Shown here in pieces: positions 10,400 to 20,245 of a stretch of 64,000 bases of DNA. Each line of letters begins with the position of its first letter. Position 1 is the first letter of the stretch. This stretch comes from Prorocentrum cordatum (Eukaryota > Sar > Dinophyceae > Prorocentrales > Prorocentraceae). The stretch is from positions 107,501-171,500 of the forward strand of contig CAUYUJ010008136.1 of NCBI GenBank assembly GCA_963575745.1, read 5' to 3'. The position numbers were made by a program, and so were the translations under genes. The notes beneath the pieces are model-generated. The model saw nothing but the letters and a program-made list of their open reading frames with translations. It did not search any database and was not told the DNA's origin.

Positions 10400-11259
10400 G
10401 CCGAGCGACGGCCGCCGTGTCGGAGGCCGGTCTTCGGGTGGCCACGCCAATCGACGTGGCCCATGGCCCGCATCATGATGTGCTGGACCGTCGCGTGGCA
10501 AGCGAGGTCCTCAGCTGGCTGTCGAAAGGCCTGGTCTGGTGCGTGCTGCTGGGCACACCGTGCACGGCCTGGACTCCGGCAAGATCGACTGGGACGACTA
10601 CGCCGAGTTCATGGCGCTGTGTGCTCTTCACCGTCCGGGTGTTGCAGCTCTGCATCAAGAACGACATCCACGTGCTTCTCGAGAACCCTGCCCGCTCAAG
10701 GATCTTCGAGGTCCCTCGAGTGGCGAGGCTGCTCCGACGTTTGTCGGCGCGAAGATGCCTCTTCGACATGTGCGCCTTCGGCGCACCCTGGAAGAAGCCG
10801 ACCGTCATCTACTCCACCCTGCCCAACAGCCACCTCCTGGACCGCAGCTGCCCCTGTCCCTCGGCGCCCCACGTGCGCCTGCAGGGCAAGGTGCAGCTCG
10901 CGGGGCAGCCCGCCGCGTGGAGGACCGCCTTCGCGGCGGCGTACCCTCCTGAGCTGGTGCGTGCTGTGGCGGGGCTGCTGCGGGATGCCGCTCCGCGGGG
11001 CTCCCTCCGCTGGCCGCGCGAACCGCGCAGCGACGTCGGCTGGGAGCGACGCCTGGCAGCCGCGGTCGGGCAGGATGGCCGTGCCGCCCGACCAGTGGTG
11101 CTCCCTCCGATCCCCCGGCGGTGCCCACTCGGGTGGGAGGGGGCAGTCGGCTTCTGGGGCGGGAAGCCCTGGCGTGCCGAGGCCGCCGATGCCGCTGCCC
11201 ATCGCCGGGCTCGCCGCACGGCGGCGCGAGCGGCGGCGCCTGGCCGCCCGCCGCGCTGA
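10400..11259 (+). CDS. Cytosine-methyltransferase-like domain of the YR element
   Basis: In the RT frame, the segment from about 10400 to the stop at 11257-11259 reads GLRVATPIDVAHGP, VLLGTPCTAWTPARS (10543-10587) and VLLENPARSRIF. The Pro-Cys and Glu-Asn-Pro blocks resemble motifs IV (PCQ) and VI (ENV) of C5-type DNA methyltransferases, and the preceding Asp matches a cofactor-binding strand. A following block (DMCAFGAPWKKPT) is specific to this retroelement type. DIRS elements are known to carry a methyltransferase domain, and cytosine methyltransferases have been reported in dinoflagellate retrotransposons; whether this is an active enzyme is untested. The last 71 nt overlap the recombinase ORF in another frame. 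Confidence 0.6.
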
Positions 11260-12328
11260 GGCGTATGGCGCCGGCGACGGGGTGTGTCGGCGTGCGTCGG
11301 TGCGGCCCCAGACGGCACGCGCCTATGCCGCAGCCCACGCCGAGCTGGCGGAGTGGGCCGCGCGCCAGGGGTACGCTCCAGTGACTCCCAATGGCTGGGA
11401 CGTGGTGCTCGACAAGTACCTGGACGGCCTTTTCTTGAATGGCGACAACCCGTCGAGCGGCCGCTACGCCATCTACGGGTCGGCCTACGTCCCGGGCCTG
11501 CCGCCGCGCGCCAACGCGACCTTCCCCTTGGCAAAGGCTGCCTTGGCAGGGTTTCTGCGGGCGGCCCCAGAACGTCCACGAAACTCGCTCAGCGACGAGT
11601 TCCTCACGCTGGCCTCCGCCGACTGGTTCTACGACAAGGACCGCTGGGGCTCTGAGGGGCCTGAGGCAGCAGCGGCGTCCTGGGTCGCCTTCGACTGCTA
11701 CCTCAGGCCGAGCGAGGTGCTGGCGCTGACGGCCGCAGATGTCACGCTGCCCAGGCCGGGCTGCCCCGACACCATCGTCACGGTGGCCCCCGCGACGGGA
11801 GCGCTGCCCGCCAAGAACCGGGTGTTCGACGCCTCCACCGTCGCGGGGGCCCGCAACCGGGGCTGGGTGAGTGAGCTTCTGAGGGCCCTTTGCCGCGTCC
11901 GGCCGACAGGGCCTCTCTTCCAGGTTTCGCTTGGAAAGTGGGAGGAGATGCGCAGGAAATTTCGGGGACAGCATTTCTCTCCCTCACTCCCTCTGCCCCC
12001 CCACTCGTGGCGTCATGCTGGCCCATCTCACGACAGTTGGTATTTCAAAGTTTCAGAGAGCACTATCCAGCAGCGTGGTCGTTGGCTCTCGGCCAACTCA
12101 GTCGAACGTTACTCCAAGCCTGCAGGCATGTTGCGCAACAGACAGTTGCTCTCTGCAGCACAGATAGCTCGAGCAAAGCAGTTAACGCCTCGGCTCGGCA
12201 ATGAGATCCTGGAGTTTTTCAAAGGTCCCACCCGAACCCGCCCTCCGGTAAACCGATCCAAGGAGGTTTCTGGAAGTTTGGGCACAAGGTCGCTGGTCAA
12301 GAAACGGCTAGCTTCCCTTCTTCAATAA
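11189..12328 (+). CDS. Tyrosine recombinase of the YR element
   Basis: A 379-codon frame from the ATG at 11189, overlapping the methyltransferase-like ORF in another frame. The catalytic set is complete: Arg173 in CYLRPSEVLAL, His272-x-x-Arg275 in PHSWRHAG, Trp299 in RGRWLSAN (the His/Trp position) and Tyr308 in SVERYSKP. The N-terminal half (QTARAYAAAHAELAEWAARQ) has the helical core-binding look of phage-type integrases. The size fits recombinases of Ngaro/DIRS elements, which insert a circular DNA copy through site-specific strand exchange, giving no target-site duplication, as seen here. The last 49 nt run into repeat B1, so coding and terminal repeat overlap. Confidence 0.88.
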   Translation: MPLPIAGLAARRRERRRLAARRAEAYGAGDGVCRRASVRPQTARAYAAAHAELAEWAARQGYAPVTPNGWDVVLDKYLDGLFLNGDNPSSGRYAIYGSAYVPGLPPRANATFPLAKAALAGFLRAAPERPRNSLSDEFLTLASADWFYDKDRWGSEGPEAAAASWVAFDCYLRPSEVLALTAADVTLPRPGCPDTIVTVAPATGALPAKNRVFDASTVAGARNRGWVSELLRALCRVRPTGPLFQVSLGKWEEMRRKFRGQHFSPSLPLPPHSWRHAGPSHDSWYFKVSESTIQQRGRWLSANSVERYSKPAGMLRNRQLLSAAQIARAKQLTPRLGNEILEFFKGPTRTRPPVNRSKEVSGSLGTRSLVKKRLASLLQ

Positions 12329-12526
12329 CCGGGGTTGGACCCCCCAGGATCATGCTTCTGCCGTGGGAAATGAATGCGTTGCGATGTCTTTAGCCTTTCT
12401 CAGGGCCTACGCCCGCTCCGCCCCCCTCCTCGTCGCCGCGGGATCCTGGGGTCTCCAGGCGTGCTGGCGTGGTGGGGCTGTCTTGGCGCTCTGCGTAAGA
12501 CTTGGCGGCAGTTGGCAGTCTACGAT
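12280..12526 (+). repeat. Split direct repeat B1
   Basis: Starts GGGCACAAGGTCGCTGGTCA and ends GGCAGTCTACGAT. Repeated at 12654-12899 with one C fewer in a C run and a few substitutions. It includes the 3' end of the recombinase ORF and abuts A2 directly. Confidence 0.9.
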
Positions 12527-12588
12527 TGATGGTGTGCCATATTATCGTTGTCACGATCGTAGCCGGCCCCATTTCAAGTTTTTGGCTC
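12526..12588 (+). repeat. Split direct repeat A2
   Basis: A copy of A1 that begins at the end of B1, sharing a T. The B1-A2 junction is the sequence expected from joining the outer ends of a circular copy. A 65-bp pyrimidine-rich spacer (12589-12653) separates it from B2. Confidence 0.9.
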
Positions 12589-12653
12589 CACCTCTTCCTC
12601 TCCTCCGTCCTCTTTCTCCTTTCTGTACACTTGTATCTCGCCGAGCCGATGCA

Positions 12654-12899
12654 GGGCACAAGGTCGCTGGTCAAGAAACGGCCAGCTTCCCTTCTTCAAT
12701 AACCGGGGTTGGACCCCCAGGATCATGCTTGTGCCGTGGGAAATGAATGTGTTGCGATGTCTTTAGCCTTTCTCAGGGCCTACGCCCGCTCCGCCCCCCT
12801 CCTCGTCGCCGCGGGATCCTGGGGTCTCCAGGCGTGCTGGCGTGGTGGGGCTGTCTTGGCGCTCTGCGTAAGACTTGGCGGCAGTTGGCAGTCTACGAT
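12654..12899 (+). repeat. Split direct repeat B2, right end of the YR element
   Basis: Second copy of B1, ending GTCTACGAT at 12899. LINE reverse transcriptase coding sequence resumes within about ten bases. Confidence 0.9.
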
Positions 12900-14774
12900 A
12901 GTTATTTGCGATGGCCGTTTGATAGCGAACGCTGTGCGGCTTCGCATCGAACCGCTCCTGGCTGGGTGGGTATCACCCCGCCAAAGGGGGTTCTTGAGCG
13001 GCATGTCCATGCTGGCTAGCGTCGTGGATATCGATTTGGCAATGATGAAGACGGCGCTCTGCGACGAGGTCGGCATGGCGATCTTTTTCGACTTTCGCCC
13101 AGCATTCCCGTGTGTTGCGCGCGGGTTTCTGCGGGGGACTTTGGCGGCAATCGGGCTGCCGCCCTGGGTCCCCAGCTTCGTCGACGTGCCGTGCAAGCAA
13201 AACATGTGCGCCCTGGTCGCAGGAGGGCGTCAACAATAGGGCTTCGAGCTGCTCGTGGGGATCCGGCAGGGATGCCCTCTTTCCCCGTTGCTGTTCTCAG
13301 CAGCGGTGGGCGCGCTGTTGCGATGGATTGCGCGGCTGGTAACGTCCGCGACTATCCGGGCGTATGCGGATGACGTGGCCGTGGTGGTTCCGGCAGGCGC
13401 CGCTTCTTTCCCAGTCGTCGTGCAGATCTTCGAAGAGTCTGCGAGAGGATCAGGGCTGCAGCTCAATTTGACTAAGACAGTGGTCGTCCCGCTTTTTCTC
13501 CAGGAGATGCCAGACGTCGCCGCCGGCCTGGCCCGCGATTTCCCTTCTTGGGTCGGCGTGCGCGTTTCGAGCCACGCCAAATATTTGGGGTTCGTGCTCG
13601 GGCCAGGCAGAGGCGAGGCCGCCTGCAAACCGATGCAGAAGTTCTTACCCAAGGCGAGATCATGTGGTACTGTCGGCGCTGGTCTTTTTCTGACCAATCT
13701 TGCGTACTCCGTGTGCATCCTCCCGACCGTGTCCTTCCTGCCCCAGCTGGGCGCCTTGCCTGAGACGCGGGCGGCTACTGAGGCCACCGTCCTTCGCGCG
13801 CTGGTACCTGGCCCCGGCGCTTGGTGCGACCCGGGCGATCTGCACAACTTGCGAATTTTCAGCTACCCCCGTGAGTTCCCAGACGCGCGCGCCGTTTCTC
13901 TGGCGTGCCGATTCCCCGTCGCCAGTATAGAGGGCCTCCCAGAGGGGCTCGCCGTGGCAGCTCGGGCGCGGAGGCTTCGCAGGTTGCTGACAGTAGTCAT
14001 TACCTCCAGCTTGCCACTTGGGCGACCTGGTTCGACAAGGCTTTCGTGTTGTAGCTGGAGGCCTCCGTCGACTACTTCGCGCGAGCCGGACTGCACCCGA
14101 GCCGTCGAAAATCGCATTGCCGCCGGGGGGCCGCGGCCATTCCAGCTTTGCACTGCGGTCCGTGTCCGGCGCAGTTTTCAATGCACGACCCAGGCAGCCC
14201 TACCGCAGGCGAGTGATGGCTGGCTGGAAACACGTGCCCGCCACAAGCTCGTTCGATGAGGAGTCCGTCAATTTCCGCGGATTCGGGCAGTTCGCTGCGT
14301 GCAGATGCTGCGGCAGCTTGCCCTGCTGAGAACCGCGCCGACTTGGTCGGCCGTGTGGTGCGCGCTGTGGAACGGCTGGGTTACGCATCGGCGTTTCCCT
14401 GGCGCTCGCGGCCTCGGCAATTAGTGCATGTTCTGCGGCACAGGCGCGCCGGACAGCATCGAACATTATGCCTCTTGCCCGCGCGTGTGGTCGTTCCCGC
14501 GGAGGTCTCTCGGCCTCCCGCGCCCAGACACCGCGGCCGACTGCTTGGCCAACGTCTTCTTGATGGACCTCGCGCCGGACAGCATGCAATTGCAGCCCGA
14601 CGTGCTGATCTGCAAAGCGTTGCGCACCGCGGCCTTGTACAGGGTGCGCTACCCGTCCCGGCATAGCGCAGTCCCAGTTGGTGCAGCTGCGCGTGAGGCC
14701 CTGCGTCAGGCGGTTCGGGAACCCGTGAGGGGCCATTGTGTTTCTCAGCGAGCTCTTGGGCATTGGTGCTGATA
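12900..14774 (+). pseudogene. LINE ORF2, 3' half: reverse transcriptase and C-terminal zinc finger
   Basis: Directly after the YR element the LINE RT continues: DGRLIANAVRLRIEPLLAGW, then QRGFLSGMSMLASVVDIDLA, FFDFRPAFPCVARGF (motif A Asp), GIRQGCPLSPLLFS (motif B), IRAYADDVAVVV (motif C, both Asp present), GLQLNLTKTVVVPL (motif D) and AKYLGFVLGPG. A TAG at 13237-13239 interrupts the frame between motifs A and B. Beyond 14000 the frame shifts at least twice. From 14425 the last fragment has CMFCG followed by HYASC, the CX2C..HX4C motif found at the C-terminus of many LINE polymerases, ending at the TGA 14772-14774. This copy cannot encode a functional protein. Confidence 0.85.
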
Positions 14775-15536
14775 CCCCTTCCCTTGCCTCCCTTGCCCTC
14801 CCCCTGACTTGGTGCGGCTGGGGCCCGCCGTGTGCACGTGCCGTGTGTGAGGCCGGCTGAGGGCCGCAGGCGCCCGACCCCGGACACAATGTCCGGGCTT
14901 GCCCGTCTGCCACCCTCGCCCCCGCTCCGCGCGCGGCGTATCCTGTAGCGTGCCACAGTTGGCGAGTGCATGTGCCCAGCAGTCTCGTATCCTCTGGCCC
15001 TGCTCTCCCCTTGTCTCCGCCCCCGTCCGCTCATCCATCACCATTCCCGCGGCTGCCAACTTCGTGCCTGCGTGCGTTGGCGCGGGCGCAGCCTGATACC
15101 CACTATACCTGCCCCACTGTGAATCGTATAGGCTTGCATATTGCAGGTCAGTTCATGTGGGATTCACTCCCCGGCCCCGCGCCCAGGGAATTATGCTTTT
15201 GGAGGGCACGTTTGAAGTTAGATTTCGGATCCATTTGTCGCCCGCCTCCTCCTCCCTCTTGTTCCTCCTCCTCGTCCTCCTTCCTCCTCCTCCTCCTCCT
15301 CCTCCTCCCTGAATGTGGTGACGTTTACCCGGTCGGCCAATCTGTTTTTTATTTGTTCATAATCGTGCATGCGGGAAGTGGGCAAGCCGGAACAGCATAG
15401 TATTGACATCTTCATTTTGGATGAGCCAGCCTATCAGCGGCTTTAGGCGTGTAGTTTGTTGGACGTCATGTTCTCCCCTCGAGGCCTGCGGGCTGATCCC
15501 ATCCCTTGCTCTCATGCGTTTCATGGGATAAATAAA
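14775..15536 (+). other. LINE 3' untranslated region
   Basis: Non-coding sequence between the ORF2 stop and the right target-site duplication. It includes a (CCT)n tract at about 15245-15310 and ends in GGGATAAATAAA, an A-rich tail rather than a long poly(A). Confidence 0.65.
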
Positions 15537-15551
15537 TCATACGGATTGAGG
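15537..15551. repeat. Right target-site duplication of the LINE
   Basis: Exact second copy of the 15-bp sequence at 1376-1390, immediately after the A-rich LINE tail. Confidence 0.8.
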
Positions 15552-15830
15552 GCTCGCCGATATGGCTCTCGCCCCAGTGCCCCTCGCATTCGACTTCACT
15601 GTTTCCAGCAGGTAGAAGGATAGAGGGCGGCTTCTTTTCGAAAGAGGGCTCTCGCTGGAGACTTCTTCAACATTCATGTCCAGAAGTGTGGAGTGGTGCA
15701 ATTATTACACGGGCGGATGGCGGTTCCTTCTCAAAGCGATGCTCTAGTTTGACACTTCCTTGAACTTTCTGATGCTACCGTTGTGGCATTCCTTATATTT
15801 AATCGCTTCGCTCATTCCGCCAGCCCTGGA
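15552..15830. other. No recognisable gene
   Basis: Low-copy-looking sequence between the LINE and the next repeat array. No supported coding frame or RNA gene. Confidence 0.4.
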
Positions 15831-15831
15831 G

Positions 15832-15970
15832 CGCTATTTGGGGCCTCTTGGGGCCGTCTTGGGGGCCTTTTGGGGGCTTCTTGGGAGCGTCTTGGGGCTC
15901 CTTGGCGCCGTCTTGGGCTCCCGGGGCCTCTTAGGGGGCTCTTGGGGGCCCCTTGGGGCGGGAGGGGGGG
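15832..15970 (+). repeat. GGGGCCTCTTGG-type degenerate array
   Basis: Short G-rich units such as GGGGCCTCTTGG, GGGGCCGTCTTGG and GGGGGCTTCTTGG follow each other with little spacing. The same family occurs in this orientation at 38685-39250 and inverted at 30560-31215. Open frames through it give Leu-Gly-Ser-Trp-Gly repeats, which are artefacts. Confidence 0.8.
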
Positions 15971-16600
15971 TAGTCGATTGCAGCCACCCCCTCGGAGGCC
16001 ACGATCCTCGTGAGGGGTGGCGAAAAATAGCCTCCCCCCTGGGGATCGCCCGGGACCCGGCCGGGGATCGGCCGGGGTAGTCCGGGGGCCCCCAGGGGCC
16101 GCCCCGCGCGCGCGAGCTAGAAACATTGTTAAGTGGTTACCGGAGATCTTACCATGCCTCTGGCCTGTTGAGCCGGCGAATTCAAGCAGAACGAAGCAGG
16201 CCAGCTCCATCTTGAAAGCGGGAATCTTGCCTGGACGGCAGGCCCATGGGGCCGTCGTCTTCAAGGAGGTGCTTCCCGTAGTGAGAAGGAGCGCCTGTAG
16301 GGCGTTAGGAGGAGGGGGTTTGGGACGGGAGGGTGTATTGCTGCAGCGTTGCTGCATCCTGCAATCGCTCTGGTCTTCCTCCTCCCCTCTCCTCCCCCCT
16401 CGCTCCTGACAGGGGGCTCACAATCCTAAATTCTTTGGGCGGGCCCGTCCCGAAGTCTTCGGCTGAGAGGGCCGATCCTACTGCGCTGCCAGTGTAGTAG
16501 GCTAGCACTTATATGGCTCGTTCCTTTCCTCCATCCCCCTTCGCCAGCCCTTTCCCTCTTTTCGTCCTCCCTCCCTCCTCTCTCTTCCTCCTCCTCGCTG
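15971..16600. other. No recognisable gene
   Basis: GC-rich sequence with a few unsupported open frames on both strands. It becomes CT-rich after 16370. Confidence 0.35.
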
Positions 16601-16765
16601 CTCCTTCCTCTCTCCCCCTTCTCCTTCAGCGCCTCTCTTCCCTTCTTCCTCTCTTCTTCCTCCCTCCTCCTCCTCCTCCTCCTCCTCCCTCCTCCTCCTC
16701 CTCCTCCTCCTCCTCCTCCTCCTCCTCCTCCTCCTCCTCCTCCTCCTCCTCCAGTCCTTCCCCTC
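16601..16765 (+). repeat. CT-rich tract with (CCT)n array
   Basis: Pure CCT triplets occupy about 16665-16752, interrupted once by CCCT. Flanking CT-rich sequence extends from 16530. Frames through it encode Ser, Pro or Leu runs, or Arg/Glu runs on the other strand. Confidence 0.9.
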
Positions 16766-17998
16766 TTCCACCGCTTCTAGTTCCCCTCCTCCCTTCCAGG
16801 CCAGCACGCTGCTGTCCCTTGCCCGTGCCGCCCGCGAGCTGCTCTTGGCGCCCGGCCGCCTCCTGGTCCTCTCCGCTCTGGCAGCGGCGCGGCTGGCGCG
16901 CCTCGCAGTGCTGCTCCCAGCGCGGTGCGTCTTGCTCGCCGCGAGGGGCATCGCCTCCGTGGTGGGCCTCGCGGCGCCACGGGGGAGAAGCAGCCTTGTC
17001 GAGGTTCGAGGCCTCGGGGCGTCCTGGGGCTTCCCTTGGGCCTTCTGGGGGGCGCTCGCCACGGTTCGATTCCCTTCGAAGTTCTGGCCAAAGCGCACCG
17101 CAGGATGGGCCGCGGGGCTGACTCTCCAGGGTCGGCATGGGGCCCACCCCTCCGAAGCCAGGCCCTCTTGCGTCGTGCACGCATTGCGACCGAAGGTCTT
17201 TGGCCATTTCCAGCACTTGGGGGACTCCCTGCCGGGGCCCCAGGGCCGTCGGCAAGCGGCTCGGCATGAGAAGCCAGCCCCTGGAAGGGTGCCGAGAGGT
17301 CCGGGGGTTCACGCCGCGAAGCAATCGGGACGTCGGGGGTCCCTGGGAGCGGCGCACTCCGAGCCGAGCCCTGACTCCACCGCCCACGTGTGCGGGCGGG
17401 GGCTGAAAGATCGCAATCTCCGAGCCCCATGGGCGTCCCATGATTCCCAAGGATGTGGGCCCGTGGGGCTGTCTAAGCCCAGAGATCTGGCGGCTCGAAG
17501 AAAAACGAGGCGGCCGGCTTTCCGTCGTTTTGGCCCTCTGGAGACTGGCTTCTGGCCCGAGGACTGTTAAAAAAACGGCTCGGAGACTGGAAAAGCTGGC
17601 CCTGGGGACAGGGGCCTAGAGGTCCAGGGGCCCATGTCTCCCAAGAAGCGCACCGCCCGATCTCTGGGAACCATTTGTGTCGAGACGGCATCCCACCTCC
17701 TGAACTTGCGTCAGCTCGGTCGGACATAGGTCCCCTTCTTCAACAGCGGCCCCTGGGTCTCTCCTGGAGCGCGTTCCGACCAGGATTCCGAGGCGGATAC
17801 AGAGATGGCGACGAGGGTCCCCCTTCAGAAGGCGACACATCAGGCAAACAACATTGAATCCTCTTTCTCCTCTCCCTCTTCCAGTTTTTGTGCAATGACT
17901 TTTTGTTGTTGTTATGGGGCCTCAGGAGGCCTCTGGGAGCCTCTCGAAACCTTTGGGACTCGCGTCAGCCTAGTCGGACAAGGATGATCCAGGCTGCG
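16766..17998. other. No recognisable gene; GC-rich dispersed-repeat-like DNA
   Basis: A GC-rich block whose phrases GAGGTTCGAGGC and TTCGAAGTTCTGGCCA recur in altered form at about 22130-22215, and whose GGCCCGAGGACTG...AAAAAACGGCTCGG phrase resembles sequence near 20665-20700 on the other strand. This looks like old dispersed repeats. Long overlapping frames lack domains. Confidence 0.35.
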
Positions 17999-18163
17999 CA
18001 AATGGGGCCACAAAAGATTGTGTCGGAGGATCGCGCCGCATCGCCGATGCATCTGCGATGCTGCGAGATTCGGAGCCAGATTGTTTCTACCCCGACATCA
18101 CCAATGTATTGCCAATGCACCGGCGAGACGGTGCCTGGACCGCATTTGCTCTGGCCCCATTTG
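17999..18163. mobile_element. Palindromic MITE-like element, copy 1
   Basis: Starts AAATGGGGCCA and ends TGGCCCCATTT, a terminal inverted repeat. Inside, GGATCGCGCCGCATCGCCGA and its degraded mirror (18028-18066) form the palindrome shared by all five copies. The internal phrase CGGAGCCAGATT matches copies 4 and 5. It is more diverged than the others. Confidence 0.65.
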
Positions 18164-18340
18164 GAATGCCTACAACCCCTTCTTTCCGAGAGTACGAGGC
18201 AGCGGAGCTATAGATGTTTCTGGCGGGAAAAGTGATGCCAGCTGCCATTTTTGAAGCCAGGTGGCGCCAGGCCTAACCTGTCCAGTTGGAGCCAGAGGCA
18301 TGTATTTCTTCAGGAGGCCCTTGGCAGAATGAAGAGCGGG
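18164..18340. other. No recognisable gene
   Basis: Short unique-looking sequence between MITE-like copy 1 and the GAT array. Confidence 0.35.
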
Positions 18341-18377
18341 ATTGCGATGATGATGATGACGATGATGATGATGGTGC

Positions 18378-18412
<35 letters not shown>

Positions 18413-18433
18413 ATACTGATGCTGATGATGCAG

Positions 18434-18465
<32 letters not shown>

Positions 18466-18835
18466 GATGATGATGACGACGACGATGGTGATGGTGATGG
18501 TGATAGTGATGATATGATGATGCTGATGATGATGACGACGGTGTTGATGATGATGCTGATGAGCTGATGATGATGCTGACGCTGATAATGACGACGATGC
18601 TGCTGCTGATGATGAGGCTGATGCTTATGATGATGATGCTGATGATGATGATGATGCTTCTGGTGCTGCTGCTGATGATCATGATGACGATGATGATGCT
18701 GAGGATGATGATGCTGATGAGGATGCTGACGGTGATGATGATGATGATGATGATGATCTTGATGGTAATGATGCTGCTGCTGATGATGCTGATGATTCCG
18801 CTGATGGTGACAACGATGATGACGATGATGGTGAC

Positions 18836-18892
<57 letters not shown>

Positions 18893-19422
18893 AATGATGC
18901 TGATGATGATGAGGAGGAGGAAGATTGTGATGATGAGGATGATGGTGGTGATGGTGATGATGCTGCTGCTGACGATGATGGTGATGATGATGCTGATGAT
19001 GCTGATGATGGTGATGGTGATGGTGATGATGATGATGACGATGCTGCTGCTGCTGATGATGCTGATGATGACGATTCTGCTGCTGATGATGATTATGGTG
19101 ATGATGATGAAGCCGATAATTATGATGATAACGATGCTGATGACGATGCTGATGAGGATGAGGATGATGAGGATGATGACGATGATCATGATGTTGATTA
19201 TGATGAGGTGATGATGAAGAAGCAGCAGAGGATGATGATTTCGACGACGGTGCTGGTGCTGTTGATGATGGTGATTAGGATGCTGGTGATGACGATGACG
19301 ATGGTACTTGTGATGATGGTGGTGATGATGTTGCTGGTGATGATGATGATGATGATGATGATGATGTTAATGACGCTGTTGACGATGATTCTGACGATTA
19401 CGATGATGATTCCGGTGATGAC

Positions 19423-19466
<44 letters not shown>

Positions 19467-19487
19467 CGATGACGATGATGCTGACGG

Positions 19488-19541
<54 letters not shown>

Positions 19542-19676
19542 CAATGAGGATGTTGATGATGATGGTGGTGGTGGTGATGAGGATGATATGATGATGATGA
19601 GGATGATTGCCATGATGATTATGATGACGATGATGATGATGGTGATGGTTATGCTGATGAGGATGCTGATTCTGCT

Positions 19677-19721
<45 letters not shown>

Positions 19722-19800
19722 GGTGTTGGTGATTGTGATGGTGATGGTGGTGACGATGCTGATGGTAAATATGGATAGGACCATGCCCATGATCGTGATG
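18341..19800 (+). repeat. Long (GAT)n array
   Basis: About 1.45 kb of GATGATGAT with frequent GCT, GAC and GGT variants. All three forward frames stay open for long stretches as Met, Asp or mixed runs, and the reverse frames as Ile, His or Ser runs; none is a real protein. Similar arrays occur at 42849-43730 and 50820-52258. Confidence 0.95.
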
Positions 19801-20146
19801 ACAGTCGGAGGATGAGGAGGAGGGAAATGAGGAGGTCCACCCACCAGTCTGCTCTCCCTCTCCCCCTGGTCCTCCTCTCCGCCTCTCCTCCTCTCACCCT
19901 TCTCTCCTCCTCCTTTCCCTTCCCTTCTCCCTCCTCCCCCCCTCTCCCCCTTCTCGCTCTTCCTCCTCCTCCTCCTCCTTCTCCTCCTCCTTGTCATTCT
20001 CGTTGCCCTCCTCTCGGAGAGCTTGGCGAAGGGTAGGCTTGACCGCTGTTTGATGTTTGACGCGCGACCCCTTCTGCCAGTGTGGCCTCTTCCTCCTCTT
20101 CCTCCTCCTCCTCCTCCTCCTCCTCTTCCTTCTGCTCGTGCTCCTG

Positions 20147-20186
<40 letters not shown>

Positions 20187-20245
20187 TCCTCCTCCTCCTC
20201 CTCCTCCTCCTCCTCCTCCTCCTCCTCCTCCTCCCCCTCCCCCTC
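19801..20245 (+). repeat. CT-rich tract with (CCT)n and (GCT)n arrays
   Basis: CT-rich sequence from about 19845, (CCT)n at about 20098-20126, (GCT)n at about 20148-20180 and (CCT)n again at 20181-20235. Confidence 0.9.

Larger units (their letters stand above)
6004..12899 (+). mobile_element. YR retrotransposon (DIRS/Ngaro-PAT group) with split direct repeats
   Basis: The element is bounded by repeats in the order A1 (6004-6066), coding region, B1 (12280-12526), A2 (12526-12588), B2 (12654-12899). A1 and A2 differ at one of 63 positions; B1 (247 bp) and B2 (246 bp) differ by a one-base indel and a few substitutions. This A1-ORF-B1-A2-B2 layout is the hallmark of PAT/Ngaro-type tyrosine-recombinase retrotransposons, which integrate as circles without target-site duplication. 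None is seen here: the flanks CTCAA and AGTTATT share at most an AT core with the element ends. Coding order is membrane/Cys-Pro ORF, gag-like ORF, RT, RNase H, methyltransferase-like domain, tyrosine recombinase. It interrupts the LINE reverse transcriptase gene, so it is the younger insertion. Confidence 0.9.
1391..15536 (+). mobile_element. LINE (APE-type non-LTR retrotransposon), split by a YR element
   Basis: Between the two 15-bp duplications lie, in order, spliced-leader-like sequence, ORF1 remnants with a CX2C zinc motif, an APE-type endonuclease, a pre-RT linker, reverse transcriptase with an intact YADD, and a C-terminal CX2C..HX4C motif. An A-rich end (GATAAATAAA) abuts the right duplication. 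Removing the inserted element (6004-12899) leaves about 7.25 kb, the size of a full-length two-ORF LINE. The copy is dead: ORF2 carries in-frame stops at 4932, 5505 and 13237 and several frameshifts. The outer boundaries rest on the duplication and are well supported; the exact 5' end could be off by a few bases. Confidence 0.85.

Noticed and set aside
6125-12328. A 2067-codon uninterrupted frame across the YR element
   Set aside because: Only the RNase H part and the recombinase are read in this frame. Elsewhere it is a GC-driven shadow of the gag-like, RT and methyltransferase-like frames.
16845-17570. 241-codon frame in GC-rich DNA
   Set aside because: No domain; equally long frames overlap on the other strand, and the sequence resembles dispersed repeats near 22100.
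18170-19815. Long poly-Met/Asp/His/Ile frames in the GAT arrays
   Set aside because: Triplet arrays without stop codons give open frames in any phase; there is no protein-like composition.
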